Source of the DNA: Acidobacteriota bacterium | GTDB taxonomy: Bacteria; Acidobacteriota; Polarisedimenticolia; QHYA01 | NCBI GenBank assembly: GCA_003223995.1 | Contig: QHYA01000167.1 | Location: forward strand, 1-16,132 | Length of the DNA stretch: 16,132 nt | Reading direction: 5' to 3' | Part shown: piece after piece, positions 1 through 7,199 of the stretch | Position numbering within the stretch: the first letter of the stretch is position 1 | How the letters are laid out: each line of letters opens with the position of its first letter | Translations under genes and position numbers: made by a program | Notes under the pieces: generated by a model | Told to the model about the DNA's origin: nothing | The model's input: only the letters and a program-made list of their open reading frames with translations | Database searches by the model: none

Positions 1-1
1 A

Positions 2-295
2 GGCGCCGCGACGTTCCTGTCGAAGGCCACGACCTGGTCGGCCATCATCTTCATGCTGACCTCGATCATCCTGGGCGTGCACTTCGGCAGGGAGTCGAGC
101 ACCTCGGTGGTCCGCGACTCGCAGAGCCCGTCGCCGACGGCGCCGGCGACGCCTCCGCAGCCGGTACCTCAACCCGTCCCGGTCCAGGCTCCACCCGCTT
201 CCCCCGTCCCCGAGGGGGGCGCGAAGGCGCCGGACAATCCCCCGCCAGCCCAGGGCAACCCTCCGGAAGGTCAGAAGGCGCCGGACAAGAAGTAA
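2..295 (+). CDS. secG: Preprotein translocase subunit SecG, C-terminal part (5' truncated by window edge)
   Basis: The reading frame is open from the first bases of the window. It gives GAATFLSKATTWSAIIFML followed by TSIILGVHFGR, then a Pro/Ala-rich hydrophilic tail ending in PDKK. A Gly/Ala-rich loop, an FLSKAT-type motif, a single hydrophobic second transmembrane segment and a low-complexity tail are the pattern of the SecG C-terminal half. SecG is the small membrane subunit that assists SecYE during protein export. The first transmembrane segment and the start codon lie outside the window. The internal ATG at position 53 is not the start, because it sits inside the membrane segment. A tRNA-Leu(GAG) follows 85 bases after the stop, the same order as secG-leuU in E. 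coli, which supports the call. The proline-rich tail is longer than in many SecG proteins. Confidence 0.82.
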   Translation, partial: GAATFLSKATTWSAIIFMLTSIILGVHFGRESSTSVVRDSQSPSPTAPATPPQPVPQPVPVQAPPASPVPEGGAKAPDNPPPAQGNPPEGQKAPDKK

Positions 296-380
296 TGATC
301 CCGAGCCTCCCGACGAGCCTGCGGGGCCGAGCATCGTCGAGCAAGGGTGGTCATGTACGGTCCGTGGTCGTGAATCTCGT

Positions 381-466
381 GCCGAAGTGGTGGAACTGGT
401 AGACACACCATCTTGAGGGGGTGGCGCCCACAAGGCGTGCGAGTTCGAATCTCGCCTTCGGCACCA
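381..466 (+). tRNA. tRNA-Leu, anticodon GAG (415-417), CCA encoded
   Basis: All arms can be folded by eye. The acceptor stem GCCGAAG (381-387) pairs with CTTCGGC (456-462), followed by A and an encoded CCA (464-466). The anticodon stem CCATC/GGTGG encloses the 7-base loop TTGAGGG with anticodon GAG. A long variable arm (CGCC/GGCG, 425-437) marks a class II tRNA. The T arm GCGAG/CTCGC encloses TTCGAAT. It reads CUC and CUU leucine codons. No separate promoter is obvious in the 85 bases after secG, so co-transcription with secG is likely (inference). The pseudopilin gene on the other strand ends only 7 bases away. Confidence 0.97.
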
Positions 467-473
467 GGCTACT

Positions 474-1037
474 TCACCACAATCTGAAACCGGGCTCGCC
501 GGGAGAGGTGTCCTCGCATCCCCAGTCGCTGTACGAGGTGCCATCCAGCGCTGTGCCGCTGGAGAGGGAATAGACGTCCCAGACGTTCTTCTGATCCCAT
601 CCCTTGGTGTCCGGATCCATCTGATAGGAGCGAAGCCCCCATGTGCGTTCGCCCGTCAGGGGGTCTACTGGGATTTCCCGGAGGATCTTTACGACCTTCT
701 GCCGGCCGCCGGTGGCCGTTCCGGTGATTTCGACCCCCTCGACGAGGGTTTCCAGATCCGGAGGGTAGCCCTCCCAGTCGGGATCCCACGGCTTGATCGC
801 ACCGGTGATGGCGTACTGATGATACCGGTCAATGGCGGCGCAGATGACGTTCAAGTCGCGTCGCAGCTCGGCCTCCTTGTGCCGCTGGACGGTGTTCCTC
901 GCCAGGGGCATTGCGATGGTCGCGAGGACCAACAGGAGGGCCACGGCGCACATCACCTCCACGAGAGTGAGCCCCGCCACTCGCCGCCTGTTCCTTGCCG
1001 CTCCGATGCCGAATCGATGCACGTCCACCCGGCTCAT
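474..1037 (-). CDS. Type II secretion/type IV pilin-like pseudopilin (GspG-like)
   Basis: The 187-residue protein has a prepilin leader with basic residues (RNRRRV) followed by AG^LTLVEV. The cleavage-site Gly is residue 22 and the mature-chain Glu5 is residue 27; a hydrophobic helix follows (about 28-44). The +1 residue is Leu rather than the usual Phe. After the helix come KEAELRRDLNVICAAIDRYHQY and a C-terminal part with IPVDPLTGERTWGLRSYQ and NVWDVYS, which resembles GspG-type pseudopilins of Acidobacteria and Deltaproteobacteria. After cleavage and N-methylation by a prepilin peptidase it would join a periplasmic pseudopilus or pilus. The ATG is supported by an AGAGGT ribosome-binding site about 10 bases upstream. 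It lies 102 bases downstream of the PBP gene on the same strand. No other secretion genes are in the window, so the exact system is unknown. Confidence 0.85.
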   Translation of the reverse strand: MSRVDVHRFGIGAARNRRRVAGLTLVEVMCAVALLLVLATIAMPLARNTVQRHKEAELRRDLNVICAAIDRYHQYAITGAIKPWDPDWEGYPPDLETLVEGVEITGTATGGRQKVVKILREIPVDPLTGERTWGLRSYQMDPDTKGWDQKNVWDVYSLSSGTALDGTSYSDWGCEDTSPGEPGFRLW

Positions 1038-1139
1038 CTGATCTGACCTCTATCACTCTTACGCCGGGCCGCGGCCGTCCGTCTAGCCGGCATCCAGCCA
1101 AGTCCGACCCGCCGTCGGAACCCGACCGCAGCCGTTCGG

Positions 1140-3566
1140 TCAAATGCTGCGGCGCTTCGGCTCCCTGTGGAACAGCCGGCGCAGCCAGCCTCCGAGGCCT
1201 GAGCTGTGCTCGCGGCATTCCTCCCGAGGCTGCGTGCCCGCGATGAACACCTCGTCAACCACCGTCGGGCAGTTGTCGGTCGCCAGGCCGCCCGTGAGAG
1301 GGTCTATTGCCGCGCGGACGACATCATCGGGCTCGGGGAAGGCCCCGGCCGCCGGAGAGCGGCCGGCCAGACGGATGAAATCGATCCAGACGGGAAGGGC
1401 ACCGGTCGCCCCGGCCAAGCCGGTGTCGGAATTGTCGTCGAAACCGACCCACGCGGCGGCCAGCAGGTCTGGACAGAAACCGATGAACCATGAGTCCCGC
1501 TTGTCATTCGTGGTGCCGGTCTTGCCGGCGAAGTCCCCCTCGAAGCCCGTATCGCGCACCAGGTGCGCCGTCCCATGATCGACGACGCCTCTGAGAAGGT
1601 TCAGCGTGACATAGGCCGCGGCCGGTGAGACCACCTGATGCGGGGTCGAGGAGTTCCTCTCGAGCACCTTGCCGTGAGCGTCTGTGACCTCCCGAAGACC
1701 GGTCGGCTGCACGAGCTTCCCGTTGTTGGCTATCGCCGCGAACGCGACAGCCATTTCGAGGGGCGTGACCTCCTGGGCCCCCAGGGCGATGGAAGGATAG
1801 GGGCGAAGAGGGGACCTGATTCCGCACCGCTTCGCGATCGTGACGATCTCTTCGGTGCCGATCTGCTGCGCGGCACGGACCGTCGGGACGTTGATCGACC
1901 CCTCCAGGGCCTGCCGCACCGTGACGGGTCCCCGGAACTCGTTGTCGTAGTTCTCCGGACGCCAGAGCTTGCCGCCCGAGACCAGTTCGAAAGGACTGTC
2001 GTCGAGCATGGTGGCAGGAGTGAACGAGAAGTCCGGATCGCGCGCCGCCCTTTCGAAGCCGGTCAGGTACACCAGCGGTTTGAACAACGAGCCAGGCTGG
2101 CGGTGGGCCTGCGTCACGCGGTCGAACTGGCTGCGGGAGAAGTTTCTTCCTCCGACGAGCGCCAGGATCTCTCCGGTATCCGGTCGAAGGGCGACGAGGG
2201 CCCCCTCGAGCGGGTCCCTGCCTCGGCGGCGCAGGCGCGCCTGCTGTTTCTCGAGTTTCGTGAGCCCACGGCTGACGGCCTGCTCGGCGGCGGCCTGCAG
2301 CTCGGTCTCGAGAGTGGTAAAGACGCGCAAGCCACCGCCGGTCAGCACGTCTTCCGGATAGGTCTCGAGCAACTGACGGCGGACGAACTGGACGAAGTGA
2401 GGCGCCTTGCGGAAGCCCGCGGAGCCGCTCGCCAGCACAGGCGTCTCCTTCAGAGCCGCTCGGTAGGATGGCTCCGAGATGCGCCCCTGCTCGCGCATCT
2501 TGCCGAGAACGAGGTCACGCCGAGCCCGCGCGCGGTCCGGATGCAGGAACGGATTCGTCGCCGAAGGAGACGGGATGAGGCCGACCAGAAGAGCCGCTTC
2601 GGCGAGGTTGAGATCGGAGAGCTCCTTGCCGAAGTAGAATCGCGCCGCCTCGCCGAAGCCGCACACCGCCACGCCGCCCCTCTGACCGAGATAGATCTCG
2701 TTCAGATACACCTCCAGGATCTTTTCCTTCGGGTACCGAGCCTCGAGGATGAGCGCCATGAGCGCCTCGCGGATCTTGCGCGAGAGGGTCCTTTCGGGCC
2801 CGAGAAAGACGTTCTTGACCGTCTGCTGCGTGATCGTGCTCGCACCCTGAACGACCCCCCCGCTGCGGATGTCTTCCCAGAGCGCGGCCACGATGCGCAG
2901 CGGATCGAGCCCGTGATGCTCGAAGAAACGATGGTCCTCAGAGGCGATCACGGCCTGAACCAGGACGGGAGGGAACTCGGAGAGCGGAAGCACCGTGCGA
3001 TCCTCCCGTTCCTTGCCGTAAAGCGTGGCGATCACCTCGGGTTCTACTGCCAGCCGCTGGAGAGAGCTCCTCGAGGGGAGGGACTGGAGCGAGGAGACCG
3101 AGTCGCCGGAGAACAGAACCCGCGCGGCCTCGCCCCGCACGTTACCTCTCGCGTAGGTGAAGTCGCGGGTGTGTAGCTCCACGCCCGAGGGGACGACGCG
3201 ATACTGGCCGGGGTGGCGCCTAACGTCCGAAGACATGCGATAGCCCATACGGGCGAGACGCTCCTTCAGGGCGGACGGGGTCAGCTTCAGGCCCGGGCGG
3301 ATGGCCAGAGGGGTCGAATAGACCTTCGACGGGAAAATCCAGAGACCGGACTCGAACCGCTGAGTGATCTGCCGCGAGAAGATGAAAATGGAGATCGCGG
3401 CGGCTGTGACTGCCACCGCGAGCCCCGCGAGAGCGACCTTCAGGAGTGACCGCTGAACAAGGTGTCGCCCCCTCGGCCTGGTCTGTCGCCCTCCGATGCC
3501 TTTACCGGTCTGGTCCTTCTCTCCGCGTGCCACGCTCGATCGTCCCGAACGAACGGCTAGCCGCAC
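1140..3566 (-). CDS. Bifunctional penicillin-binding protein, class A (PBP1b-like glycosyltransferase/transpeptidase)
   Basis: This 808-residue enzyme polymerises lipid II and cross-links peptidoglycan on the outer face of the inner membrane. A basic cytoplasmic tail (1-40) and one membrane helix (about 41-64) are followed by a small region at 79-110 (PSKVYSTPLAIRPGLKL and on) that resembles the UB2H-linked start of PBP1b. The GT51 domain shows the catalytic Glu in ASEDHRFFEHHG (Glu210), GASTITQQ (241-248) and the EKILEVYLNEIYLGQ motif. The transpeptidase domain has all three motifs: SLFK (Ser493), SIN (557-559) and KTGT (682-685). The start given is GTG. The upstream sequence has no strong ribosome-binding site, and a GTG at residue 12 is an alternative. 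It starts 31 bases after the HU-like gene, so the two may be co-transcribed. Nothing is missing for full activity. Confidence 0.95.
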   Translation of the reverse strand: MRLAVRSGRSSVARGEKDQTGKGIGGRQTRPRGRHLVQRSLLKVALAGLAVAVTAAAISIFIFSRQITQRFESGLWIFPSKVYSTPLAIRPGLKLTPSALKERLARMGYRMSSDVRRHPGQYRVVPSGVELHTRDFTYARGNVRGEAARVLFSGDSVSSLQSLPSRSSLQRLAVEPEVIATLYGKEREDRTVLPLSEFPPVLVQAVIASEDHRFFEHHGLDPLRIVAALWEDIRSGGVVQGASTITQQTVKNVFLGPERTLSRKIREALMALILEARYPKEKILEVYLNEIYLGQRGGVAVCGFGEAARFYFGKELSDLNLAEAALLVGLIPSPSATNPFLHPDRARARRDLVLGKMREQGRISEPSYRAALKETPVLASGSAGFRKAPHFVQFVRRQLLETYPEDVLTGGGLRVFTTLETELQAAAEQAVSRGLTKLEKQQARLRRRGRDPLEGALVALRPDTGEILALVGGRNFSRSQFDRVTQAHRQPGSLFKPLVYLTGFERAARDPDFSFTPATMLDDSPFELVSGGKLWRPENYDNEFRGPVTVRQALEGSINVPTVRAAQQIGTEEIVTIAKRCGIRSPLRPYPSIALGAQEVTPLEMAVAFAAIANNGKLVQPTGLREVTDAHGKVLERNSSTPHQVVSPAAAYVTLNLLRGVVDHGTAHLVRDTGFEGDFAGKTGTTNDKRDSWFIGFCPDLLAAAWVGFDDNSDTGLAGATGALPVWIDFIRLAGRSPAAGAFPEPDDVVRAAIDPLTGGLATDNCPTVVDEVFIAGTQPREECREHSSGLGGWLRRLFHREPKRRSI

Positions 3567-3597
3567 TAGCCAGGGCGATGCTGCCTACCAGGGCCGT

Positions 3598-3897
3598 TCA
3601 GGGTGAGGCTCGCAGGCGGTCTCGGAAGGGCTTTCCGGCCTTGAACACGGGGGCCCGAGACAACGGAATTGTAAGGATTTCTCCCGTCCGCGGATTGCGC
3701 CCTTGCCTGGGCTGGCGAGTACGGCTTTCGAATGTGCCGAAACCCGAGATCGTGACCTTCCCCCCCCGAGCAAGCTCCTCTGGGATCAACCCACTGCCAG
3801 GCTCCGTGTCGAAAATGGCCTCAACCGCCGTGCGGGCGTCCTTGCCTGGTAGGCCCGTCTTTTCGGCCAGACGTTCGATCAGCTCCGCCTTGTTCAT
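3598..3897 (-). CDS. HU/IHF-family nucleoid DNA-binding protein
   Basis: The 99-residue protein begins MNKAELIERLAEKTGL, the HU/IHF opening, and carries VTISGFGTFE and the DNA-binding arm GRNPRTGEILTIPLSRAPVFKAGK. It would bind and bend DNA as a dimer. The open frame extends 64 codons further upstream, but the ATG at 3897 is the start because it fits the family N-terminus and has a strong GGGAGGAG ribosome-binding site 3-4 bases before it. It is slightly longer than the usual ~90 residues because of extra residues before ARGGKVTISG (EPGSGLIPEEL). It heads a likely short operon with the PBP gene 31 bases downstream. A sigma54 activator later in the window would profit from DNA bending by such a protein, but no link is shown. 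Confidence 0.93.
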   Translation of the reverse strand: MNKAELIERLAEKTGLPGKDARTAVEAIFDTEPGSGLIPEELARGGKVTISGFGTFESRTRQPRQGRNPRTGEILTIPLSRAPVFKAGKPFRDRLRASP

Positions 3898-3972
3898 CGC
3901 TCCTCCCTTTGAGGAGAAACGGGCCGTCACCGGCCCGGAAAGCCTCTTATCCGGCGAGAACAGGTCGCACTC

Positions 3973-3978
3973 ATTATA
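3973..3978 (-). promoter_or_regulatory. Possible -10 element for the HU-PBP unit
   Basis: A perfect TATAAT lies on the minus strand about 76 bases upstream of the HU start. It would start transcription near 3966 and leave a leader of about 70 bases. No good -35 hexamer stands 16-18 bases upstream. The position is plausible but only half the promoter is convincing. Confidence 0.4.
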
Positions 3979-4189
3979 GTCCCCTGCTGCGGCCCCTGAC
4001 CGAGGCCCTTTCAGGTCCCCCCCCTGCATCCCGACCCATTGCCCGGGGGAGGAGGGCCCCTCCCAGGGCTCCTGACGCCCATCTGCCAAACGCTCAGTGT
4101 GAGACTTCTGGCGGACAAAAGCGCCAAAGCCCCATGCCTTGAAAGAGAGGATTGGACTGTCTGCCAGCGGAGGACACGGATGGAGGGAC

Positions 4190-4582
4190 TCAACCAGGGA
4201 ACTGAAGGGATCTCACCGAGTGGCGAACGACGAAGATCCTCATGTTGTTATCGTCAGGATCGGCCGGCGCCATGAAAAATCCCCGAATTTTCTCGTCGAA
4301 GCTGTTCACCACTCCGTAGACGACCTCACCGTCCATGAAGGTGACAATGACCTTGCGGCCCTCTCCTGCCCCCTCGAAGCGCTTCCTCGGAACGAATTCC
4401 CGGTTGCCAAGATAGTCTTTGACGTAGAAGAGCGCCTTCATCTCTTCGATGCTCACATGGAGCGGGACCCCTCCTCCTTCAGCTGGGAGAATGTGAAAAT
4501 CCTCGCCATCGGGGTCGAAGTCGTGTGTGATCCCTTTGTGGATCCGACCATCCCTGAGGTGCGCGACCACCTTGTTTTCCAT
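4190..4582 (-). CDS. Conserved hypothetical protein with two tandem barrel-like repeats (DUF6982-like)
   Basis: The 130-residue soluble protein is built of two similar halves. Half one (about 5-55) reads VVAHLRDGRIHKG, then DFDPDGEDFHILP and IEEMKALFYVKDY. Half two (about 77-128) reads VIVTFMDGEVVYG, then GFFMAPADPDDNNMRIFVV. Both have the pattern V-x-DG-x-V/I-x-KG followed by a F-H/F-x-x-P strand, as in small SH3/Sm-like beta barrels. I recall similar proteins (DUF6982-like) in Acidobacteria and Deltaproteobacteria, but their function is unknown to me. There is no signal peptide or membrane segment. The ATG is preceded by GGAGAG about 10 bases upstream. A TAGAAT -10-like hexamer at 4621-4626 (minus strand) has no clear -35. 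It stands alone, with 292 bases before HU and the small-RNA locus upstream. Confidence 0.8.
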   Translation of the reverse strand: MENKVVAHLRDGRIHKGITHDFDPDGEDFHILPAEGGGVPLHVSIEEMKALFYVKDYLGNREFVPRKRFEGAGEGRKVIVTFMDGEVVYGVVNSFDEKIRGFFMAPADPDDNNMRIFVVRHSVRSLQFPG

Positions 4583-4689
4583 TGGCTGGCTCTCCGGAAG
4601 AAGCTCCCGAGGTGGCGGTCATTCTAACACCGGCTCGGAGAGAGGAGGGAGACTTTTGCGGACGGCTCCGACGGGGCTGATGGGTGGGC

Positions 4690-4724
4690 AAAAATGAGTG
4701 ACCCGGCGCCTCATCGCCGGGTCA
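4690..4724 (-). terminator. Intrinsic terminator of the small RNA
   Basis: A perfect 10-bp stem TGACCCGGCG/CGCCGGGTCA with a 6-base loop (4724-4699) is followed on the minus strand by CTCA and five Ts (4694-4690). The T-run starts a few bases after the stem, so it may be of moderate strength. Confidence 0.7.
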
Positions 4725-4858
4725 GGGGCCTTCGTCAGATTCTACGTGGCTGTGAAAGGCCCGAACGCCCACGTCGAGCGCACGCGGAGAGACTTGCTCC
4801 CCGGATGAAGACCGTCACCGTGTGTCACGGTGGTGGCCGGTTCTGGTTACAGCGCTCT
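4690..4858 (-). ncRNA. Probable structured small RNA (about 170 nt), family not recognised
   Basis: A strong sigma70-type promoter (-35 TTGACA, 17-base spacer, extended -10 TGC-TAGAAA) starts a transcript near 4858, and a 10-bp terminator hairpin plus five Ts ends it near 4690. No convincing ORF lies between. The predicted RNA folds well by eye. GAGCGC at its 5' end pairs with GCGCTC (4781-4776) and closes a domain holding two hairpins: CACCGTG/CACGGTG (4832-4816, loop 3) and CGGGGAG/CTCTCCG (4803-4785, loop 5). A third helix ACGTGG/CCACGT (4774-4744) and then the terminator stem follow; GGGCCTT/AAGGCCC is an alternative to the third helix. Length and isolation would suit 6S RNA or a regulatory RNA. 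I do not see a single long 6S-like hairpin with a central bubble, and it is not tmRNA or SRP RNA by motif. Confidence 0.6.
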
Positions 4859-4864
4859 TCATTC

Positions 4865-4893
4865 TTTCTAGCATTGTGATGGCGGGTTGTCAA
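4865..4893 (-). promoter_or_regulatory. Strong sigma70-type promoter of the small RNA
   Basis: On the minus strand a perfect TTGACA (4893-4888) is followed by exactly 17 bases and then TAGAAA (4870-4865), with TG one base before the -10 hexamer (extended -10). This is the best consensus match in the window. It lies in a gap with no protein start downstream for more than 280 bases, so it points to an RNA gene. Confidence 0.75.
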
Positions 4894-4977
4894 GCCCCCA
4901 TTCAGCCCTTGTAGTAAGCAAGTGATCTGGCCGGTCCCCGTAGCTGCCGGGTGTGCCGGTAGTGGTCAAGTGGCCTC

Positions 4978-5697
4978 TCACCGGGAGCCGGGGAGCGCGA
5001 GAGGGAAGGACTCCTCAATCGTCTGAGGAGGATCGATCGGTATGCCGGCAGCCACCCAGACCTTCTTCTTGAAGACGACCATTCCACCGTGGGTGCGGGC
5101 TGTCCTCTCGACGTCGACCTGCCTCGTGAAGCGTTCTCGCTGCGGGCCCTGGAGCACAGAGTCGGGCCCGGTCGTGTCAAGGCGCATGAGACCGGACCAG
5201 GCAATGGCGAAGCGGCCACCCGATTCCCGCAGGATCTCGCCGACGACCCTGACCGCCCCTGGCTCATCGTGGTGATGGAACTGCACGACGATCTCGTTGC
5301 GGCCATCTCCGTCGAGGTCCAGCAAGGCCAGCTCGCCTCCTGCGACGAACCCGCCGAGGGAGGCGGCATAGTCGCGCGTCCAGAGCAAACGCCGGTTCTC
5401 CGCGGCTCCGTCGTACACTCCGAGCAGCAGTCCGACGGCGTCCCGTTCGCCTCGGTCCCCGGTCAGATACTCCACGAGAGCAACGGTTTCCTTTTCCGGA
5501 CCCCCAGTCACATCTGCTTGAAGGAGGGTCTTTGCGATGATCGCCTTCTGAGGCACGGAGAGCGGATCCAGCGCCCTTGCGACGACCAACGGGGATGCCC
5601 CGAACAGGCAGCCCGCGATCGCTACGGCGGGCAAGATCATTCGTCGCACGTGGCAAGGGAACAGAGGGATCCGACTCCTCATGGCAAGGCGAATCAT
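4978..5697 (-). CDS. Exported hypothetical protein, possible lipoprotein, with one FG-GAP-like calcium loop
   Basis: The 239-residue protein has an Arg-containing N-region followed by MILPAVAIAGCLFGASPLVV. This is either a Sec signal peptide cut near VVARA, or a lipoprotein signal using IAGC with Cys30. The mature part contains LALLDLDGDGRNEIVV (about 123-138), where Asp127, Asp129, Asp131 and Glu135 form a DxDxDG calcium-binding loop as in FG-GAP/VCBS repeats, but only one copy is present. No enzyme motif is seen. The start is uncertain. The ATG at 5697 overlaps a TATGAT hexamer with TTGCCC 18 bases upstream, so the ATG at 5682 (residue 6) on a nearly leaderless message is equally possible. 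It is divergent from the diguanylate cyclase gene. Confidence 0.75.
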   Translation of the reverse strand: MIRLAMRSRIPLFPCHVRRMILPAVAIAGCLFGASPLVVARALDPLSVPQKAIIAKTLLQADVTGGPEKETVALVEYLTGDRGERDAVGLLLGVYDGAAENRRLLWTRDYAASLGGFVAGGELALLDLDGDGRNEIVVQFHHHDEPGAVRVVGEILRESGGRFAIAWSGLMRLDTTGPDSVLQGPQRERFTRQVDVERTARTHGGMVVFKKKVWVAAGIPIDPPQTIEESFPLALPGSR

Positions 5698-5792
5698 ATC
5701 GGACGATCCGGGCCAGGGGCAACGGAAGGATGCGACCCAGGCCGCCGTATGACTTCCGCCGGGGAGCGTTCGGGTGACATGATCCGCGCGGG

Positions 5793-5820
5793 TTGCTCCG
5801 CCGATACCGGCGCCTATATT
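5793..5820 (+). promoter_or_regulatory. Promoter of the diguanylate cyclase gene, predicting a leaderless message
   Basis: TTGCTC (5793-5798), a 16-base spacer and TATATT (5815-5820) form a sigma70-like promoter. Initiation 7-9 bases after the -10 falls at 5827-5829, that is on or next to the ATG at 5829, which has no ribosome-binding site. Confidence 0.5.
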
Positions 5821-5828
5821 TTGCCAGG

Positions 5829-7100
5829 ATGGAATTGGCGTCTGGCTTGTCGGGATTCCTGAGCATCGGCCTTCCCGCTGTGATGCTCTTCTTCGTCGGC
5901 CTGGCCATCGGGCGCGCGTTGGGCTCGCACGCCCAGGGAACCACCCTGGCTAGGCTGCAGGCGGAGATGCGAAGCCACGATGTGGAGTTCATGCAGCTTC
6001 GCCGGACAGCGGAAAAACTGCGAGCCGAGAAACAGACCTTCAACAGCTTCCTCGTCCACATGTCAGAGTTCGCCCGCGAGATCAACACCGAACTGGACAG
6101 GAAGAAGCTAGCCCAGCTCGTCCTGCGCATCGTGGACAAGATGTTCCAGGCCCGGCAGATCCTGATCTTCTACATGTCGGAGGATGGAACTCAGCTCCGG
6201 CTCGAGGAGTCCAAGGGGCTGCCTGACAACCACTCCCGGCAGCTGACGGTCAGGAACGGCGAAGGCCGCGTCGGCTGGGTCGCAGAACACCAGGTGACGA
6301 TGGACCGCGACGATTTCAGCAACCAGTCGAGGATCGGAGAAGCGGTCTTCGACAGCGATCCGGTCGGCGTGAGGCTCGACCTGCTGGCACCCATGGTGCA
6401 CCGGCAGAGGACCGACGGAGTGATCTGCATCGGGGGGGCGGAGCTGCAGCTCGCCGAGCAGCAGAAGAAGATGCTGAAGATGGCGGCCGACTTCGGTTCG
6501 GCGGCGCTCCACAACGCGCAGCAGTTCAAGGAGATCGAATCCTCCGCGAACCACGACGGACTGACGAAGCTGTTCAACAAGCGCTACTTCATGGAGAGGT
6601 TCGGAGGCATGATCTACCGGGCCGAGCAGAACCGTCTTCCCCTCTCCGTGTTCCTGTTCGACATCGATCACTTCAAGACCTACAACGACTGCAACGGCCA
6701 CCTGGCCGGCGACGAGGTCCTCAGGACGACTGGAAAGATCCTGAGGGACTTCAACAACGCTCATAAGAGCTTCGTCGTGGCCCGCTACGGTGGGGAGGAA
6801 TTCGTCATCGCGATGCCGGATACGGATCGTGCACAAGCACGGTCCGCCGCGGAGGCGGTCCGCCTGGCCATCCAGGAGCACCGTTTTCCCAACGAAGCCA
6901 ACCAGCCCGAAGGCGACCTGACCATCAGCGGCGGGATCGGCGTCTTCCCCGCGGAGGGTCGCAACATGACCGAGCTGCTCACCCACGCGGACCAGGCCCT
7001 CTACAGGGCCAAGGCCAAGGGCCGCAACCGGGTGGAGGCCTTCGAGCCGTCGTCTTTCCTAGGCGTCGAGCAGGAAGAGGTCCTGTCGGAGAATTCCTAG
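5829..7100 (+). CDS. Membrane-anchored GAF-GGDEF diguanylate cyclase
   Basis: This 423-residue protein makes cyclic di-GMP from two GTP at the inner membrane. One N-terminal membrane helix (about 8-30) is followed by a coiled-coil stretch (38-70), a GAF domain (about 86-235) that could sense a small ligand, and a GGDEF domain (about 241-412). The catalytic signature is GGEEF (321-325), with metal and nucleotide residues in FLFDIDHFKTYND and GHLAGDE, so it should be active. The usual product-inhibition site RxxD, five residues before GGEEF, is replaced by HKSF, so I-site feedback is unlikely. A TTG 12 codons upstream extends the frame, but it coincides with the -35 hexamer; the ATG gives a normal membrane anchor. 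It is divergent from the exported protein gene. No c-di-GMP effector is nearby. Confidence 0.93.
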   Translation: MELASGLSGFLSIGLPAVMLFFVGLAIGRALGSHAQGTTLARLQAEMRSHDVEFMQLRRTAEKLRAEKQTFNSFLVHMSEFAREINTELDRKKLAQLVLRIVDKMFQARQILIFYMSEDGTQLRLEESKGLPDNHSRQLTVRNGEGRVGWVAEHQVTMDRDDFSNQSRIGEAVFDSDPVGVRLDLLAPMVHRQRTDGVICIGGAELQLAEQQKKMLKMAADFGSAALHNAQQFKEIESSANHDGLTKLFNKRYFMERFGGMIYRAEQNRLPLSVFLFDIDHFKTYNDCNGHLAGDEVLRTTGKILRDFNNAHKSFVVARYGGEEFVIAMPDTDRAQARSAAEAVRLAIQEHRFPNEANQPEGDLTISGGIGVFPAEGRNMTELLTHADQALYRAKAKGRNRVEAFEPSSFLGVEQEEVLSENS

Positions 7101-7199
7101 GCCTTTCCTTGGCTTGGACGTGGATCAGACGATCAGGCTGGACTTGACAGGCCGTTCCATATCAGAATCCCTCCGTTGGTAGAGTTGGGAGGTTCAGAG

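Noticed and set aside
1638..3176. Long plus-strand ORF of 512 codons opposite the PBP gene
   Set aside because: It is rich in Arg, Glu and Gly without any motif and lies fully antisense to a clearly coding PBP; a GC-rich shadow frame.
3898..4089. 64-codon N-terminal extension of the HU-like protein
   Set aside because: The HU family begins at MNKAEL, which has a strong ribosome-binding site; the extension is low-complexity and runs through a -10-like TATAAT.
4690..4724. Pseudoknot between the terminator loop (ATGAG) and the following CTCAT
   Set aside because: The complement is real, but there is almost no linker to cross the 10-bp stem, so the pseudoknot is not physically plausible.
7144..7166. 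TTGACA upstream of the 127-aa ORF as a promoter
   Set aside because: The hexamer is perfect but no -10-like sequence lies 16-18 bases downstream.
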